A stretch of DNA of 64,000 nucleotides, taken from Pseudisothecium myosuroides. Lineage: Eukaryota; Streptophyta; Bryopsida; Hypnales; Lembophyllaceae. The position numbers and the translations under genes were made by a program. Below, one piece after another: positions 35,413-47,587 of this stretch (the stretch's first letter is position 1; the number at the start of each line of letters is the position of its first letter). The stretch covers positions 14,697,296 through 14,761,295 of the forward strand of contig OX637292.1 of the NCBI GenBank assembly GCA_951799445.1, in the 5' to 3' direction. Under the pieces are notes generated by a model that did not search any database, was not told the DNA's origin, and saw only the letters and a program-made list of their open reading frames with translations.

Positions 35413-37136
35413 ATGAGAGGGAGATTATCAGATTTTTTTGCCCAAAAACATTGAAAATATTAAAATAATATCAAAAAAACATTAAAAATAATTTCAAAGA
35501 GGATGTTTTTAAAATTAAAAACATGTTTCACTTAAGCATTTTAGTTGAAATGTTTAGAAATAAGCTTTCACCATCCAAAATGATTAAATGAAAAATGTAA
35601 AATATAAAATCTAAAATTCAACATATTTAATCATAGAATGTGTTGTTAGTGAGAGTTTGATTAAAAAAAATTTAATTTTAATGAAATAACAGGGTTATGG
35701 AATCAAAAATTACAAAAAAGAAGATTTAGTAGTCATGTGTTGTAATTAAGAAACTAATGCTTTGCAATAGGGGGTTGTGGTTGAAATTTAGAAATTCTAG
35801 ATTTCTCCTTGTTTTGAAAAGAGCCAGCAAGTGGAGCCTTCATCTTGGTGTCTCCTCAAAACAAGGTGAAACCAAAATCTATTGAAACTTCTAACATGCA
35901 CTATTGATTCAAAATATTTTATCCTTCATCACTTTTTGAACAAAATGACAAAATAATAAAAGTGATAAAGGTCATACTAATTGCAAATTAAAATACAATT
36001 ATACAAATCAAATCCACTATTTTGATGAATTTCAATATATTTAAAGAAATTTTCTAAAGTTAGGATAAGTATCCAGAATATTTTGCTTTGATTTCAATCT
36101 ATAACAAGTTTACTTTGTACATGTTGCATAAAAATCTATAATCTTCCAAAAAACATTTATTTAATGACTTTCAAAAGAGAAATCAAAGAAAAGTTTGTTT
36201 TGACGAAGGTAAATATCTCTCATTATTTATCTTGAGTGATACATCATTCAAGAAACATTTCAAAACAATCGACCACTTTCTAATATAATTTGTAGGGTAG
36301 GGGGCTTGAAAACTGCTCATTTAAAGTTTGGTCCACCTTTTTTCATGTGTTTTTTTGGATGGGAATATTTTTAGCTCATTTTTTAGACAAAGAAAAATAG
36401 ATGTGGAATGTAATACAAGTGGTTTCATATTTTTCAAAGCATTATTGAATTACTTTTGAATTTTCAAACGAGTTGTGTTGTAGGCACCTATTTCTAATCC
36501 TATTTCTTCTACAAACCGTTCATTTCAACAACTTGTAAAGAAACATGGAGAAAGCAAGGCAAATGATTGGCTCTTATAATAAATAATTATTTTTTCCTTG
36601 ATCCATCAAATGACTATAGAGGTCAATCTAAAGACCACCTCATGTCCATTTCAGAGCTAATTATAGGGGCGGTTCATAACGCCCGAGTGACTTTCGAGCC
36701 TCCTACTTTATAGCCAAGAGATCACCTATTGATTTGTTGCATTCGCCACATCTATTTCTACCAATATATATACACATTTAAAAAAAAATCCACATTCAAA
36801 TAATTTTTTTTTCTAAAAGGTTTACACTTGAATCGATATTGGGGCATTGCATGTGAGTGGATCTTCCCCCAACATGGGAGGATTTGTGTTTCCCATACCC
36901 AACAGCATTGCTGCAAGACATCACTGTTTCACGCTTCAAACTCCAATAATTTTGGATTGTTTTGCATCCATTTAAGTCCAATCTATGGACTGTCGAGGCA
37001 ATGAAGATAACCACAACAACCATTTGTTAAAAAAGAAAAAAAAGAAAAAAAAAGATAACCACAACAATCTCAGTTACATTCCTTCTCAAAATTGATGTAG
37101 AACTCATGCTTACCAAGTAAGATTATAAATCGTATG
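35413..37136. other. AT-rich spacer
   Basis: No gene seen. 36640-36715 pairs as an inverted repeat with 28857-28930. A TA-rich run lies near 36766-36775. Confidence 0.35.
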
Positions 37137-38021
37137 TTAACCCTGAAGTGTCCGTAGCATTTTTGGGTTTAAAAACATCATTGTTTTTGAAGTGTTATAG
37201 GTCTAAATGTCATCGAGGAATCAAAATTGCAACCATATAATCTTGCAGTGTATGTGTTGTGGATGACGTGGATCAAAGTTGGAGTCATTTGGCCAAACAA
37301 ATTGAAAGGTTATAATGTTAACTTTTAGTGTTGAAAAAGGATGCTGAAATTTTCCTAGCAACACATTAGATTGAGGTGAAATTCAATTTCTAAACTCCAA
37401 CTCATATATATATATATATAAAACTGTAAATTGTAATGTGCTCCCACATGTGCTTCAAAACTAGTATACAAACACATTGGTGAAAAAAAATATCATTCAA
37501 ATGACTCATTGTGTCTGCAAAATGGCTTTGAAATGTCAAAAAAAGTTGCGAAAAACACATGTAAGGCTGAACCTCCTTCTACTAAAATGCTTCTCACACA
37601 AAGTTCATTGTAATTCAAAAATGTTTGAATTTTGAACTTTGAATGACTCCCAAACATTCAAAACAACTTGGATTGACATAAAAATTCTCTTACAAAAACT
37701 AGACTTCAAGGGGAATCCATCCCAACAAATTTTATTGAAAACAAACATTGGATGAAGGAGATACAAGCCCCTGAAGTTGCAGCCATCACAATGTAGTTTG
37801 GTGAACTAAATTGAACCCATGAACTTCGAATGGCTCCCAAAAATCAATGCATGTTGGATTGATCCAAAAACTTCACCACACAAACTAGAAGAGAGGGTGC
37901 AAATTTCCCAACAACTTTTATTAAATTCAGACATCGAATGCAAAAGTTACAACACTTCAAATTAGACTTTCAAACTATGTGGGGGACACTTTGGTCACAT
38001 GGGGCGGGGCTTAGGTGTTAA
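37137..38021. mobile_element. Possible TTAA-type element, divergent
   Basis: TTAA borders at 37137-37140 and 38018-38021 enclose 885 bp. The left end reads CCCTGAAGTGTCCGTAGC. The right end, inverted, reads CACCTAAGCCCCGCC. End similarity is weak, so membership in the TTAA families is tentative. Non-coding. Confidence 0.4.
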
Positions 38022-38835
38022 TGGATGCAAAAACCAAGCCTTCAAAACATGTACCTTTTGTCCCTTCTTTTCATTTTCCACGATGGAACTCTATCCTAGC
38101 CCTTTGTAAATCTATCGGTAGGAATAGCTAGATTCTCAATTGTACAGAAGCAAAATATAAAATAAAAATACTCAACTTCAAGTTGGGTCAATCAGTCAAT
38201 GCTTGAATCTTTGCTCACTCACTTCGTCAATTTTATGCGTCAATGCTTGAATCTCTTCGTCAAACTGACGTGTAAAGACTAGTTCAAAACCGCACAATAG
38301 AAGAATCAAACTTGATGTTATAATGCACAGTGTGATAGACATGGTTTGAAAACTTTGAATACTTATGACATGCACCATTGCAAGGGTCGGTTTCAAGCCA
38401 ATGAAAGTTAAAAGCACGAGCACTTCCATGTTAAAAATAAATAAAAATAAAAAATAAAAATAAACACTAGCACTTTTGAACCAAACCTACAGTTTGTGCA
38501 TCTAGTGGCATTGAACTCGTTCGACATTCAATAAGGATTTGTAGTTTTTGTATGACTGGAGTGACTGGACAGTTGTTTTTGTGCCAAAGATATTTGGAGT
38601 TCAGGAAGAGTCCGAGTTCATAGTTGATACTCCGTAGTCCGTACAATTTTTTTTGTTGGAACTCAAATGGGCGAATATTTGTTGCCATTTGTCGCGCTCA
38701 TGGTCACACATACTGTACGTCCCAGCTGTCGCGAGATGCTCTTTGTTGAGTTGACTGCTGCCTCCAAAAATTTAAAAAAATTTAAAAATTCACTTGTTTG
38801 TCTTATTTTTTTGTTGTGATCTTCATTTATTAAAT
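38022..38835. other. AT-rich spacer
   Basis: The minus-strand frame at 38196-38429 contains a hydrophobic stretch but no recognisable family; it is not supported as a gene. Simple A/T runs lie near 38440-38462. Confidence 0.3.
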
Positions 38836-39831
38836 TTAACCCTTAAAAGATGCGGCGCCCATGACCAAGGTAGTCACCAAAGCTACTTCGATTATTGGAC
38901 CAATATGGGCATTTTTTGTTTCTATAGTCTATAGTGAATAATGAAGACCACTTTTCAGCCTTTAGTTTTCTTTAAGAGTTAACCTTTAAAATTCTTTGGA
39001 TGTTTTTGACCAAAATTGTCGCAATACAAAAACATGTTGAAAACAAGGTGGAACAGTCAATTATTTGTGTGATTTCTTTTGCAACTTCTAAACTTGTAGT
39101 GAAATAAACTTTTGTCAATTGTTTCAAAAATTGAAGTTTCAACTTTGAATAAAACTTTTATAGAAAAAATGTTTGTCTTCTATTACCTAAGGTATTTGTT
39201 TAATGTTAGACAATTGAGTTGGGAATCTATGAAACAATTCATGCCCCTACCCCTTTTTATATTCATCCTATAAATAATCATAACGTGGAAGGATGTATAA
39301 AATTTAAAAAAAAAAAACTAGATTGCTAATAAATCTAACATAGAATTGAAACAAGCCAATCCCAATGGTGACAAATGTTGTAGAAAGGCATCTATTCTAA
39401 GTTAATTTTACTTCTTTGTTTCAAAAATTGTGAAAATTGAGTTAAAAAAACAAAACTCATGGGTTTTTTCTTGGAACATTTTATGATTACTTGCACAACA
39501 AAAAAATTCATATTTTTTTACCCTCATTCATTAGAATAGAATGAATAAAAGTTTTCCTTGTAGATATGGATCATGGATATTGATCCTTAAAAAAAATATA
39601 TTTTTTAAATTATTATTTTTAGTCACCCAAAAATTAATGGAAATTAAAAAACAATCATAAATCTCTAAACAATTTTTTTTTCTTTGCAAAGTGGCTTGTT
39701 GGAAAGCTAAAAGCAGTCCACACTCTACACAAAAGTTTCAGAAAATATTATATAGTCAAAAATTGCATTCATAGGAGCCTACCTAAAAATTTAAAAGACC
39801 ATTCTGCTCAATGAAAGACTTTAGGGGTTAT
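38836..39831. mobile_element. TTAA-type piggyBac-like MITE, copy E, diverged
   Basis: Opens TTAACCCTTAAAAGATGCGG and closes GAAAGACTTTAGGGGTTAT, with the last TTAA base changed. The family block AATCCCAATGGTGA is present in the middle. It is about 995 bp and non-coding. Confidence 0.6.
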
Positions 39832-40283
39832 TCCTTTAGTATCTCCATCTTTTCTTGAATTTTAGCTCATTTTAGTTATTTTTTATATGGATATGTCATT
39901 TACTTCAATTTCATCAAAGAAAGTTGTCTTCTAAAAATTCAAATGTTGATTGGGATGAATGAGAAGTTAGTTTTACAATCATTGCCGTAAAGGATTCTAT
40001 TCATCATTCTGAATAGTTATTCTTAGCAACTGTGACATTGAAGGATTAAAGTTGAACATCACCATTTTATAACTACCAATATTCACTACACAATTTAATT
40101 CAACTAGTATGAGAGTTTGAATAGCATAGAGTTTGAAGCGGTGCAACATCCTCCACTAATTTGGATGAAATGTGGTCCATTTAATGTCACATTTGGATGA
40201 ATTTAACATAAAAATGAAATTAATCTAAACAAAAGTAGATGAATTCTTGTGTATGCATGTAGATGAAAGTTTATTGACAATCT

Positions 40284-40602
40284 GATTTTATGGCCAATTT
40301 CATTAAAGTGGCGGTATTCCGTTAATTTGGCACTTTTAGCAGTTCAGACTGCACAGTCTGAACTGTTTTTCCTTTTAAAAAGCTATACCTGTACTAGATT
40401 TTCGAAATCTACATTTGTCCTAGATATTTGAAATCTATACCAATCCTAGATTTTCCAGACTGCACGGTGTAATATCTATGTTTGTCCTAGATTTCTGAAA
40501 TCTAAAACCGACCTAAGTGTTAGAAATGTACATTTGTCCTAGATGTCACGGTGTGAAAATGGCACATGGAATACCGCCATTTTAATGAAATTCGCCATTT
40601 TA
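40284..40602. mobile_element. MITE with ~25-bp inverted ends and internal palindromes
   Basis: 40296-40320 (AATTTCATTAAAGTGGCGG...) is inverted at 40568-40592 with a single mismatch, and the pairing extends outward to about 40284 and 40602. Inside, AGTTCAGACTGCACAGTC forms a palindrome. A TTTGTCCTAGATxTTxGAAATCTA motif is repeated about four times. No coding. Confidence 0.85.
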
Positions 40603-40894
40603 CTAGTTGAGATAATATAGACTTCACTATGATTATTTTATTTAAAATTAATAATTTTTTTTTATAATAGTGCGCATCACATTTTGGATAATTCCTAAAT
40701 TAGTAGAAGTTAGTGTTATTATTATAGAAGTCTTAATTGAATTGTACCAATTGATTTGAAAATGCTTCAAATTTTTACTCTAGATGAATAGAGGGAGATT
40801 TCTATAAATATAGTTGATAAAAGTCTTCATAAAAAATAAAGTTTATAGGATTTTCAAATCAACAATGATGCTAGCATACGAACATAGAAATGTG

Positions 40895-41110
40895 ACCATA
40901 TGAGCCTTGAGTACATGTATAAGTAGATATCCTACATCTATTGAAGGTGCTTATAACATAAACATCTATAATATAGGTATCTATAATATAAGTAACCTAT
41001 AATAGTGGAAGGTTTCTATAATATAGACACCTATAACATAGGTGTATAGACTCCTAAGCTCATATATTCATGATCCTAAGGTCACATACTAGCAATCGTG
41101 GAGGATCAAC
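40895..41110 (+). repeat. Dispersed repeat with TATAATATA cluster, copy 1
   Basis: From the CAATGATGCTAGCATACG region onward this resembles 46220-46450 in order: AATGATGCTAG, TGAGCCTTGAG/TGAACCTTGAA, GAAGGTGxTTATAACATA, GACACCTATAAC, and a closing CACATxCTAGCA. Each copy carries several CTATAATATA units. Confidence 0.65.
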
Positions 41111-41189
41111 CATCATACTTGTCATTTCAAGAGCATTTTGATTTCTAATCCTTTAAATTATGCCACCCTAAGTCCAAAAGGGTGATCTT

Positions 41190-41900
41190 TAAGCAACACA
41201 AAAAATTCACAAAAATTTGAAACAAATTTTGTTTCTCCTAGAAAATGATTTTGTATAATTAAAAAGATTTGATTGATTCTATTGTACTGGTGATGAGAAA
41301 GTTATAGACAATCTTGTTTTTAAGACATTCTAAGCATCTTCATGAAAAAATACTTATAGGATTCATTTTTGCCACTGCAATTTTTACAATTTCTCCAAAA
41401 AAGATCATTTGATAGGTTCAAGTTTGCTTGCTAGAACAATCTCATTATTGAAATATTTGTGTTACAATTTCATCTTAGAGCTATTAACGATTCAGTTTTT
41501 TGTTCAATCTTGAACATACTTCTACTTAAAGAATGAAAATCAAGTGTGTTTTATTAAAAAAAAATCCTAGACTTTCAATTCAATTCTTCAGGATAAATTT
41601 TTTAAAATTCAACATGTGTAGTACAAAAAAATTTAAGCTAAAAAAATTCAAAGCCTTGAAATCTAGATAGACAAATTGCAAAATGAAACAATTTTCTTCC
41701 CTTCAAATGCAAATAACTGGCAATCCATATGGTCAAAGTTTTTGAAATTTCTTCCACACATTCTTATACCAATCGAGTGCAAAGATCCTATGGTTAGATA
41801 TGTCAAGAAAAGCAATTTCTAAAGTTTTTACACTTTATTATAGAAATGGCAGTTTTGAATGAAATTTGATGGATAAAAGGCCTTGAGACTTTAGATATTG
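41190..41900 (-). mobile_element. piggyBac-like MITE, copy F, degraded, inverted
   Basis: In reverse orientation it carries the family blocks CTAAAGTCTCAAGGCCTTTT (left end), AACTGCCATTT, TAACCATAGGATCTTTGC, CTAAGATGAAATTG and TTGTTCTAGCAAGC. Both TTAA borders are lost. Extents are approximate. Confidence 0.65.
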
Positions 41901-42044
41901 AAAACAACTTTCATTTTGGGAATTCTAATGCCCAATTAGCCATATGGATACAACAAATGATTGTCTTCAAAACAAGGTCTTAATAATGATGCCATTGGTT
42001 AGGCATAATGAGTGCTTTAGAGAGCTTAGCAAGTAGGAAATCCA

Positions 42045-42350
42045 AGGTAGGAGGTTCCTAAACCACCCATTTAAGAGCTTAAAACTAATTTGGGGAGTTT
42101 AGACTTCTTGAAATATTTTTCACTAAATTTTCCATGAAAGACAAATGGAATTGGCATCATCTAATCCAAGTCATCTCATATTTGTTGGAGTTTTGTGGAA
42201 GTCGTTATGATTTTTTCAAGTTGGTCACTAAAAGCATTCACCTCCTGAGATGTACACTATTTGTACATTTCTAGTGCAATGAGAAAACCAAATTGTACCT
42301 CTACGTTAGCGGACAACGCTTTTAGAGCCTGATCACTTTACGAACCTTGT
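42045..42350 (+). mobile_element. MITE of TAAGGTAGTCTGCTCT family, decayed copy
   Basis: The interior matches the copies at 30.1 and 59.1 kb (CCATTTAAGAGCT, AATGGAATTGGCATC, GGTCACTAAAA, TTGTACCTCTACGT), but the terminal repeats are eroded. Confidence 0.6.
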
Positions 42351-42726
42351 ACGTTACAACGAGAAAGGAGAATTTTATTAGAGGGATAAGAAAAGTGCTC
42401 ACACTACAGTAGCAAAACAGAGTGTTGTTTTTGACAGTTTTTGCATCATGGAAGTGCCAAAAATTATTTCATTCTTCAAAACTTATTATAACGAGGGGCA
42501 AGTGCCTCAGGACGGACGGACTAAGTCTTTCCCACATAATTTTTTAATATGATAATACGGTAGTTCGATGACCATTTCCATATAGAATAGCATAATGCAT
42601 TCAAGTCATGTCAAAAATTATTCCAAATGCTCGCTCGTTCACATCCACATTGCAAAAGGAAGAGGGTCCAGGTTTGGTTTGAAGATGGTTGTAAGAAAAC
42701 GACTTGCAGATTGCAAATAAGATAAC

Positions 42727-43015
42727 GTACACCTAAAATTGACCGAATAAGCAATTCAGCATGGTTCTCATTATTATATTGAAAACCTTTTTGTGGGGTC
42801 TTGTTGGTAGCCGAAAGGCAATTCTAGATTCTTTTTGAGAATGCGTTCATTGGACACCGTAAGAATAAACTATGAATATTCAAAGTGCTGAAAATAGGTG
42901 TTTCTAAAACCGACCCTAGACTCTCATGAATAATGGGAGTACATTTTAGGCAAGAATCTATAGGGGTCGGTTTTAGAATGGGGTCAAAATTCAATGTAGT
43001 TACCATACTATAAGT
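42727..43015. mobile_element. MITE of the ACTACACCTAA family, copy 3
   Basis: Opens GTACACCTAAAATTGACC and closes GGTCAAAATTCAATGTAGTTAC, with inverted ends. The interior holds AATAAGCAATTCAGCAT, TCAAAGTGCTGAAAATAGG and CCCTAGACTCTCATGAAT, as in the other family members. Confidence 0.7.
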
Positions 43016-43051
43016 AGGTTACTTTGATCCAGTATTCTCTCTCACAATTGA

Positions 43052-43567
43052 TTAATCTTTAAAGTCCCAAGGCCATTTCTTTATCCCAAAACCATTTAGA
43101 ACTCCCATTTTTAATGCAAATTATTTTTTAAAATACATGTTTCTTTTGCATATCCGACCGCATGATCTTATAGTAGACTAGTGTGAAAATATCTAGAAGA
43201 AATTTTAGAATCTTTGACCATATCAATCACAAGATATATAAGCGTTTAAAGTGAAGAAAACAAGTTTGTTTGCTCTTAACCTATGTTTCCAAATAAACAA
43301 AAATATAATCTATCTATAAGAAAAAAGCTTTTAAAAGCTTTATTTCAATTTCTTTTTTTTGTGTTGCCCACCTTCACCCATTTTAAGCATAATTTTTGCT
43401 CCCAGTCACCAATTGAAATAAAAATTATATTTTCAAGAAAAAGCTAATCAATTTTTAACATTTTAAGAAAAAGTTCCAAAAAATCTTGACAAAAATTGAG
43501 ATCATATATACCTACCCAAAGTCCCAAGTGTCTTCACGAGGAGACTCTCAAGACTTTAAGGACTAAT
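43052..43567. mobile_element. piggyBac-like MITE, copy G, shortened
   Basis: Starts TTAATCTTTAAAGTCCCAAGG and ends CAAGACTTTAAGGACTAA, an inverted pair that is a diverged form of the CCCCTAAAGG ends. The interior keeps CCGACCGCATGATCTTATAG and GAATCTTTGACC. It is about 516 bp. Confidence 0.6.
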
Positions 43568-44540
43568 AATTGAATGAATACGAAGATTCTTCAATCATAT
43601 CTCAATCAATTCCATCATAACCCGCAGCATTCTCAAATTCAGGCAATTCAAAAAATACAATTTGTACAGTACATTCCGACAAATTCCTCGCGTAATTTCT
43701 TCCACTGCAATGTAAAAAAAAAGTCCCCGAAAAAAAGTCCAAGTGTACAAAACTTTGCAACTTGGACGGAGTTTGTTCACACAACTTGCAACTTGGATGC
43801 AATTTGTTTTCTCTTTGTTCCGTATTGCAATGTGGCCTTCGAGAATCCATGTTGTACTACAAAAGGACTAGAAGGACAGGATATAGGCGGGAGGGACGGA
43901 CAGACAGAAAGTCGGAAACTGGTTGGACTTGCTCCGTCATTTAAAAAAAAAATTCAATTTTTTCAATTTTTTCAATTTCTTCCTGAGGGATGGGGTGAGC
44001 ATTTTGTCCACCATGATGGCATTATGGCATATATGGCCAACGTCACCAAGGACTCACGTCAAAAATATCCAACTCCTGTGACCCAAAAGTGTAAATATAT
44101 ATAATATCCAAAGTTTCTGCAGAAAATTCATGAAGCAACTTGCAACACCTGCCTGCTCTAAGTGGACACTGGTCCATTTTATAGAGGTCTTAACAACAGT
44201 ACCTCGCAGTCTTATTTTTTAATTTTTTTTGAAACAGACGGACCTAGCAGTCTTATTAAATGACCTTGAGTTGGGTGAGAGCATCAAAAAACTAATGAGC
44301 TCAAATATCACATCCTGGTTGTCGATTTTTAGACGACTGTGTGAGGGAAGCAAAACTATGCTGCTGTTTGTAATCAACAGGAAAAAAAATAACTGAACCT
44401 TGCTCGTCGTATCTTGGCACCAACGAGTGCCGTGGTGGTGGTGTCGAAGTGAGTGTGGATCCAGTCCAAAGATGTACCTAAATTCATTCTCAAGAGACTT
44501 CACCATCAGTACTTTTAATGAGGGAGAGTTGGTTTCTTTT
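43568..44540. other. Spacer without supported gene
   Basis: The plus-strand frame at 43574-44104 is long but is made of low-complexity and antisense-symmetric stretches (CAATTTTTTCAATTTTTTCA) with no family resemblance. A T-run followed by GAAACAGACGGACC near 44225 looks like a retroelement 3' end. Confidence 0.3.
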
Positions 44541-44544
44541 GCTT

Positions 44545-44805
44545 CTTTTGGATGTTACAAGTACATTAGTTAGCCCTGAATGGAGGAGAGTGTACCTTCA
44601 AAAGGAGGCACCAAGGATAGCACCCTCTACCTGTTAATTTTTTTTGTGGTTTAGATAGTAGAACTATCCACAACATCTTTTGGATGCTGAAGTACATTAA
44701 CCCTAGAAGGAGGAAAATCTACCTTTGAAAGGAGGCACCAAGGATAGCACCAACTACCTATTAAGCCTTTTGTGGCTTGGATGGTAGAACTATCTCCTAC
44801 ATATT
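44545..44805. repeat. Two-unit tandem duplication, ~130 bp
   Basis: The units share AGTACATTA, CCCTxxAxGGAGGA, AAAGGAGGCACCAAGGATAG, CTACCTxTTAA, TTTTGTGGxTTxGAT and TAGAACTATC in order. The second starts near 44676. Confidence 0.8.
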
Positions 44806-45460
44806 CTTTATACACTTTGAATGGTTATACGAATAGAGTTAGAAGGAATTTCAAAATTCTGGTTTCAAATTAGATTGATAAATACTAGTCTGTGCAATAG
44901 TAGATCTAATTGTATAGATATTATCTACGAATCACTGTTTGCAACTTTTGTCTGAAAGTCATCAATAAATTTTCTCTTCTAAGTTACACTATATTACACA
45001 TTGTAATATAATACATAAGTGATTGTGCATACCTAATGTGAACTAGAATAGGATTTTTTAGTGTAGGAAGACCACCTCACACAAATTTGGATGAATGTTA
45101 GATGAATGTAGTACAATTAAAATTATAATTTGGATGGATTTTACATGAAAACTAGAAGACAATTGTATTAATAGAGATAGAATGAAAATAGTGTAGACAA
45201 AGAATGCACCTATTGGTTCAATAATTAAAGTATTTTGGTGACTACGTTGGTTAGGGGGGGACTGCATCTTTTTAGGATTAAGTGATTCTAACTTGAAAAA
45301 TTTACATCTAATTCCACAAAGGTCCCTCCAAATATGGAATCACTAAAATCAGATGCCAATCTTGTTTGTCTTTCAAGAAAATTTTACCAAAAATTATTTT
45401 AAGAAGCCAAACTCTCCAAATTGCAAATCAGTTTGCTAAATGGTTACTTCATGGACCTCC

Positions 45461-46113
45461 TACCTCAAAGGTTGGAATCAAGAGTCTAGGTAGTCAATTC
45501 AAGGTCCCGACTTCAAGGTCCTTAAGAACATACGTGCCCTTGTGCTTAAAGGATCTAACACTTGCTGAATATGGATGATAAGTACTCCAAGCCCTTATAA
45601 ATATTCTCATGTCACTCAATCTTCGCCTACCTCAAAGGTTGGAATCAAGAGTCTAGTCAATCAAGGCCCACTTCAAGGTCCTTGTAGAACATACACACCC
45701 TTGTACTTAAGTGAAGATCTAACACTTGTCAAATATGAATGATAAGTACTCCAAGCCCCTATAAATATTCTCATGGCATTCAATCTTAGCCTACCTCGAA
45801 GGTTGGAATCAAGAGTCTAGTCAATCAAGGCCCACTTCAGGATCCTTGTAGAACATACACACCCTTGTACTTAACTGAGGATCTAACACTTGACAAATAT
45901 GGATGATAAGTACTCCAAGCCCCTATAAATATTCTCATGGCATTCAATCTTAGCCTACCTCGAAGGTTGGAATGAAAAGTGTAGTCAATCAAGGCCCACT
46001 TCAAGGTCCTTAAAAACACACACACCCTTGTACGTAAAGGATCTAACACTTGTTGAATATGGATGATAAGTACTTCAAGCCCCTATAAATATTCTCATGA
46101 CACTCAATCTTAG
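45461..46113. repeat. Four-unit tandem array, ~165-bp period
   Basis: Units start at 45461, 45628, 45792 and 45956. Each carries CCTCAAAGGTTGGAATCAAG, CACTTCAAGGTCCTT, CACCCTTGTACTTAA, GGATCTAACACTTG, ATGGATGATAAGTACTCC and CCCCTATAAATATTCTCATG. Units 2 and 3 are the closest pair. The period is in the range of plant satellite monomers. No coding frame is conserved across units. Confidence 0.9.
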
Positions 46114-46219
46114 TGTGCCAAACAATGACCCTTCAAATCTAAATTTAGTCAACATCATTATATGTTCTACTTGATGATTGGTCAATTGACTATTTCTAAG
46201 GAACAATTAGTGAACAATG

Positions 46220-46450
46220 ATGCTAGTGCATGAGCACAAAGACATGAACCTATGAACCTTGAATCTAGTTGTAGGTACGCACCTACAACCATTTGAAGGT
46301 GTTTATAACATAGGTACACTATAATATAAAAAGAGGTTATAATATACGTACCTAAAACATAGACACCTATAACCATAGAAGGTGTCTATAATATAAACTT
46401 CTAGCCAGCTCTTGAACTCATAGATTCCATGCTCACATGCTAGCACTCCC
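46220..46450 (+). repeat. Dispersed repeat with TATAATATA cluster, copy 2
   Basis: Partner of 40895-41110 in the same orientation (TGATGCTAGTGCATGAGC, GAACCTTGAATC, GAAGGTGTTTATAACATAGG, CACATGCTAGCA). Confidence 0.65.
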
Positions 46451-47587
46451 TATTAGAGAGGAGGGGTGGGATGACTATTTCTAGGAAATATTTGATGAGC
46501 ACGGGCGGGAGACAAGAATTTTGAGGCCTCTTCGAAAATAAATAAATAGATGTAAACTTATAGGGTGTCAAATTTTGCGGATAAGGGTTCAGATGCTCTC
46601 AGAACAATGAGAGTGGCACTCTGAACGAGATCAATGGGCAAGTCTGCAGTGAGAATCTACCGATGCACAGCATACACCCAGTTTTGTTTGTTTCACCAAC
46701 GTATTTGCAGTCTCTTCCCAGCGACAGCTTCTGGTTCACAATCACTTTGAAAATCGATCTTGACAGGGATGGAAGCTCCTATTGAATCGGTTTAACTTAT
46801 GGCATGCAAAATAATGCTTGAGATCATCACACAATCACATGACCTGAGTGATCAACTTTCGGCACAAACAAGAGCCAGTCAGTTAACTTACACTTGAGAA
46901 CCTCTTTCATTATTGTGCCTTTCTAAAATGACATTCTCAGGCCTCCCACTATACAACAGTATTCAACCAGGTGATTCATCAGTTGAAAATCTTGATATGG
47001 AAGATAACTCTTATATGCTTACAAACCCTGAATAGCGATTTTCCAACAAGATTCAAAGAGGTTCCGCGAGGAAAGCGTACCTGTGAATATGCCAACTCAA
47101 CTTTTGGTGTAACGCTGCAGGGATACAGCATCAAAAGCATCACACAGTATTTGAGATCTGCATATATAATTTTGTAAATACTGTGGAGAGCTAGGTCACT
47201 CTAAGACAACCCAATGCATTTGTAACACTCAAAACACCGTCGTGTTAAAAGATTCGGCAATAAATGTATGTGTAAGAATGAAGCACACAGCGACCAAGTC
47301 AGAATCAGATGAGCACAACTCTCCAAATGTCGTGGTATTGATACTGCTTCCTATGGCAGAAACACTAGGCTAAGGACAAAGATATTCAGCTTCCCAATTG
47401 TATGGAATCACTATTGACGATGAGTCCAAGTTGTTGCGCAACAGACAACTGCATGCAACAAACTCTACCATCAATGCAAAGGAAATTTACAAAAAAATAT
47501 TTTAAGTCGACCACATCTATAAAGATAAAAAGCAATAGCAACACTCCCTAAGTTGGAAATAAAAGATATTGTCATATTGGTGAAGCG
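46451..47587 (-). other. Downstream flank and probable 3' UTR of the PTST-like gene
   Basis: This lies 3' of the PTST-like stop codon on the minus strand. No independent gene seen; the DNA is less AT-extreme than the repeats to the left. Confidence 0.3.

Noticed and set aside
43574..44104. 176-aa frame
   Set aside because: Contains repetitive Gln/Phe/Lys stretches from AT-rich DNA, has antisense frames of similar length, and resembles no known protein.
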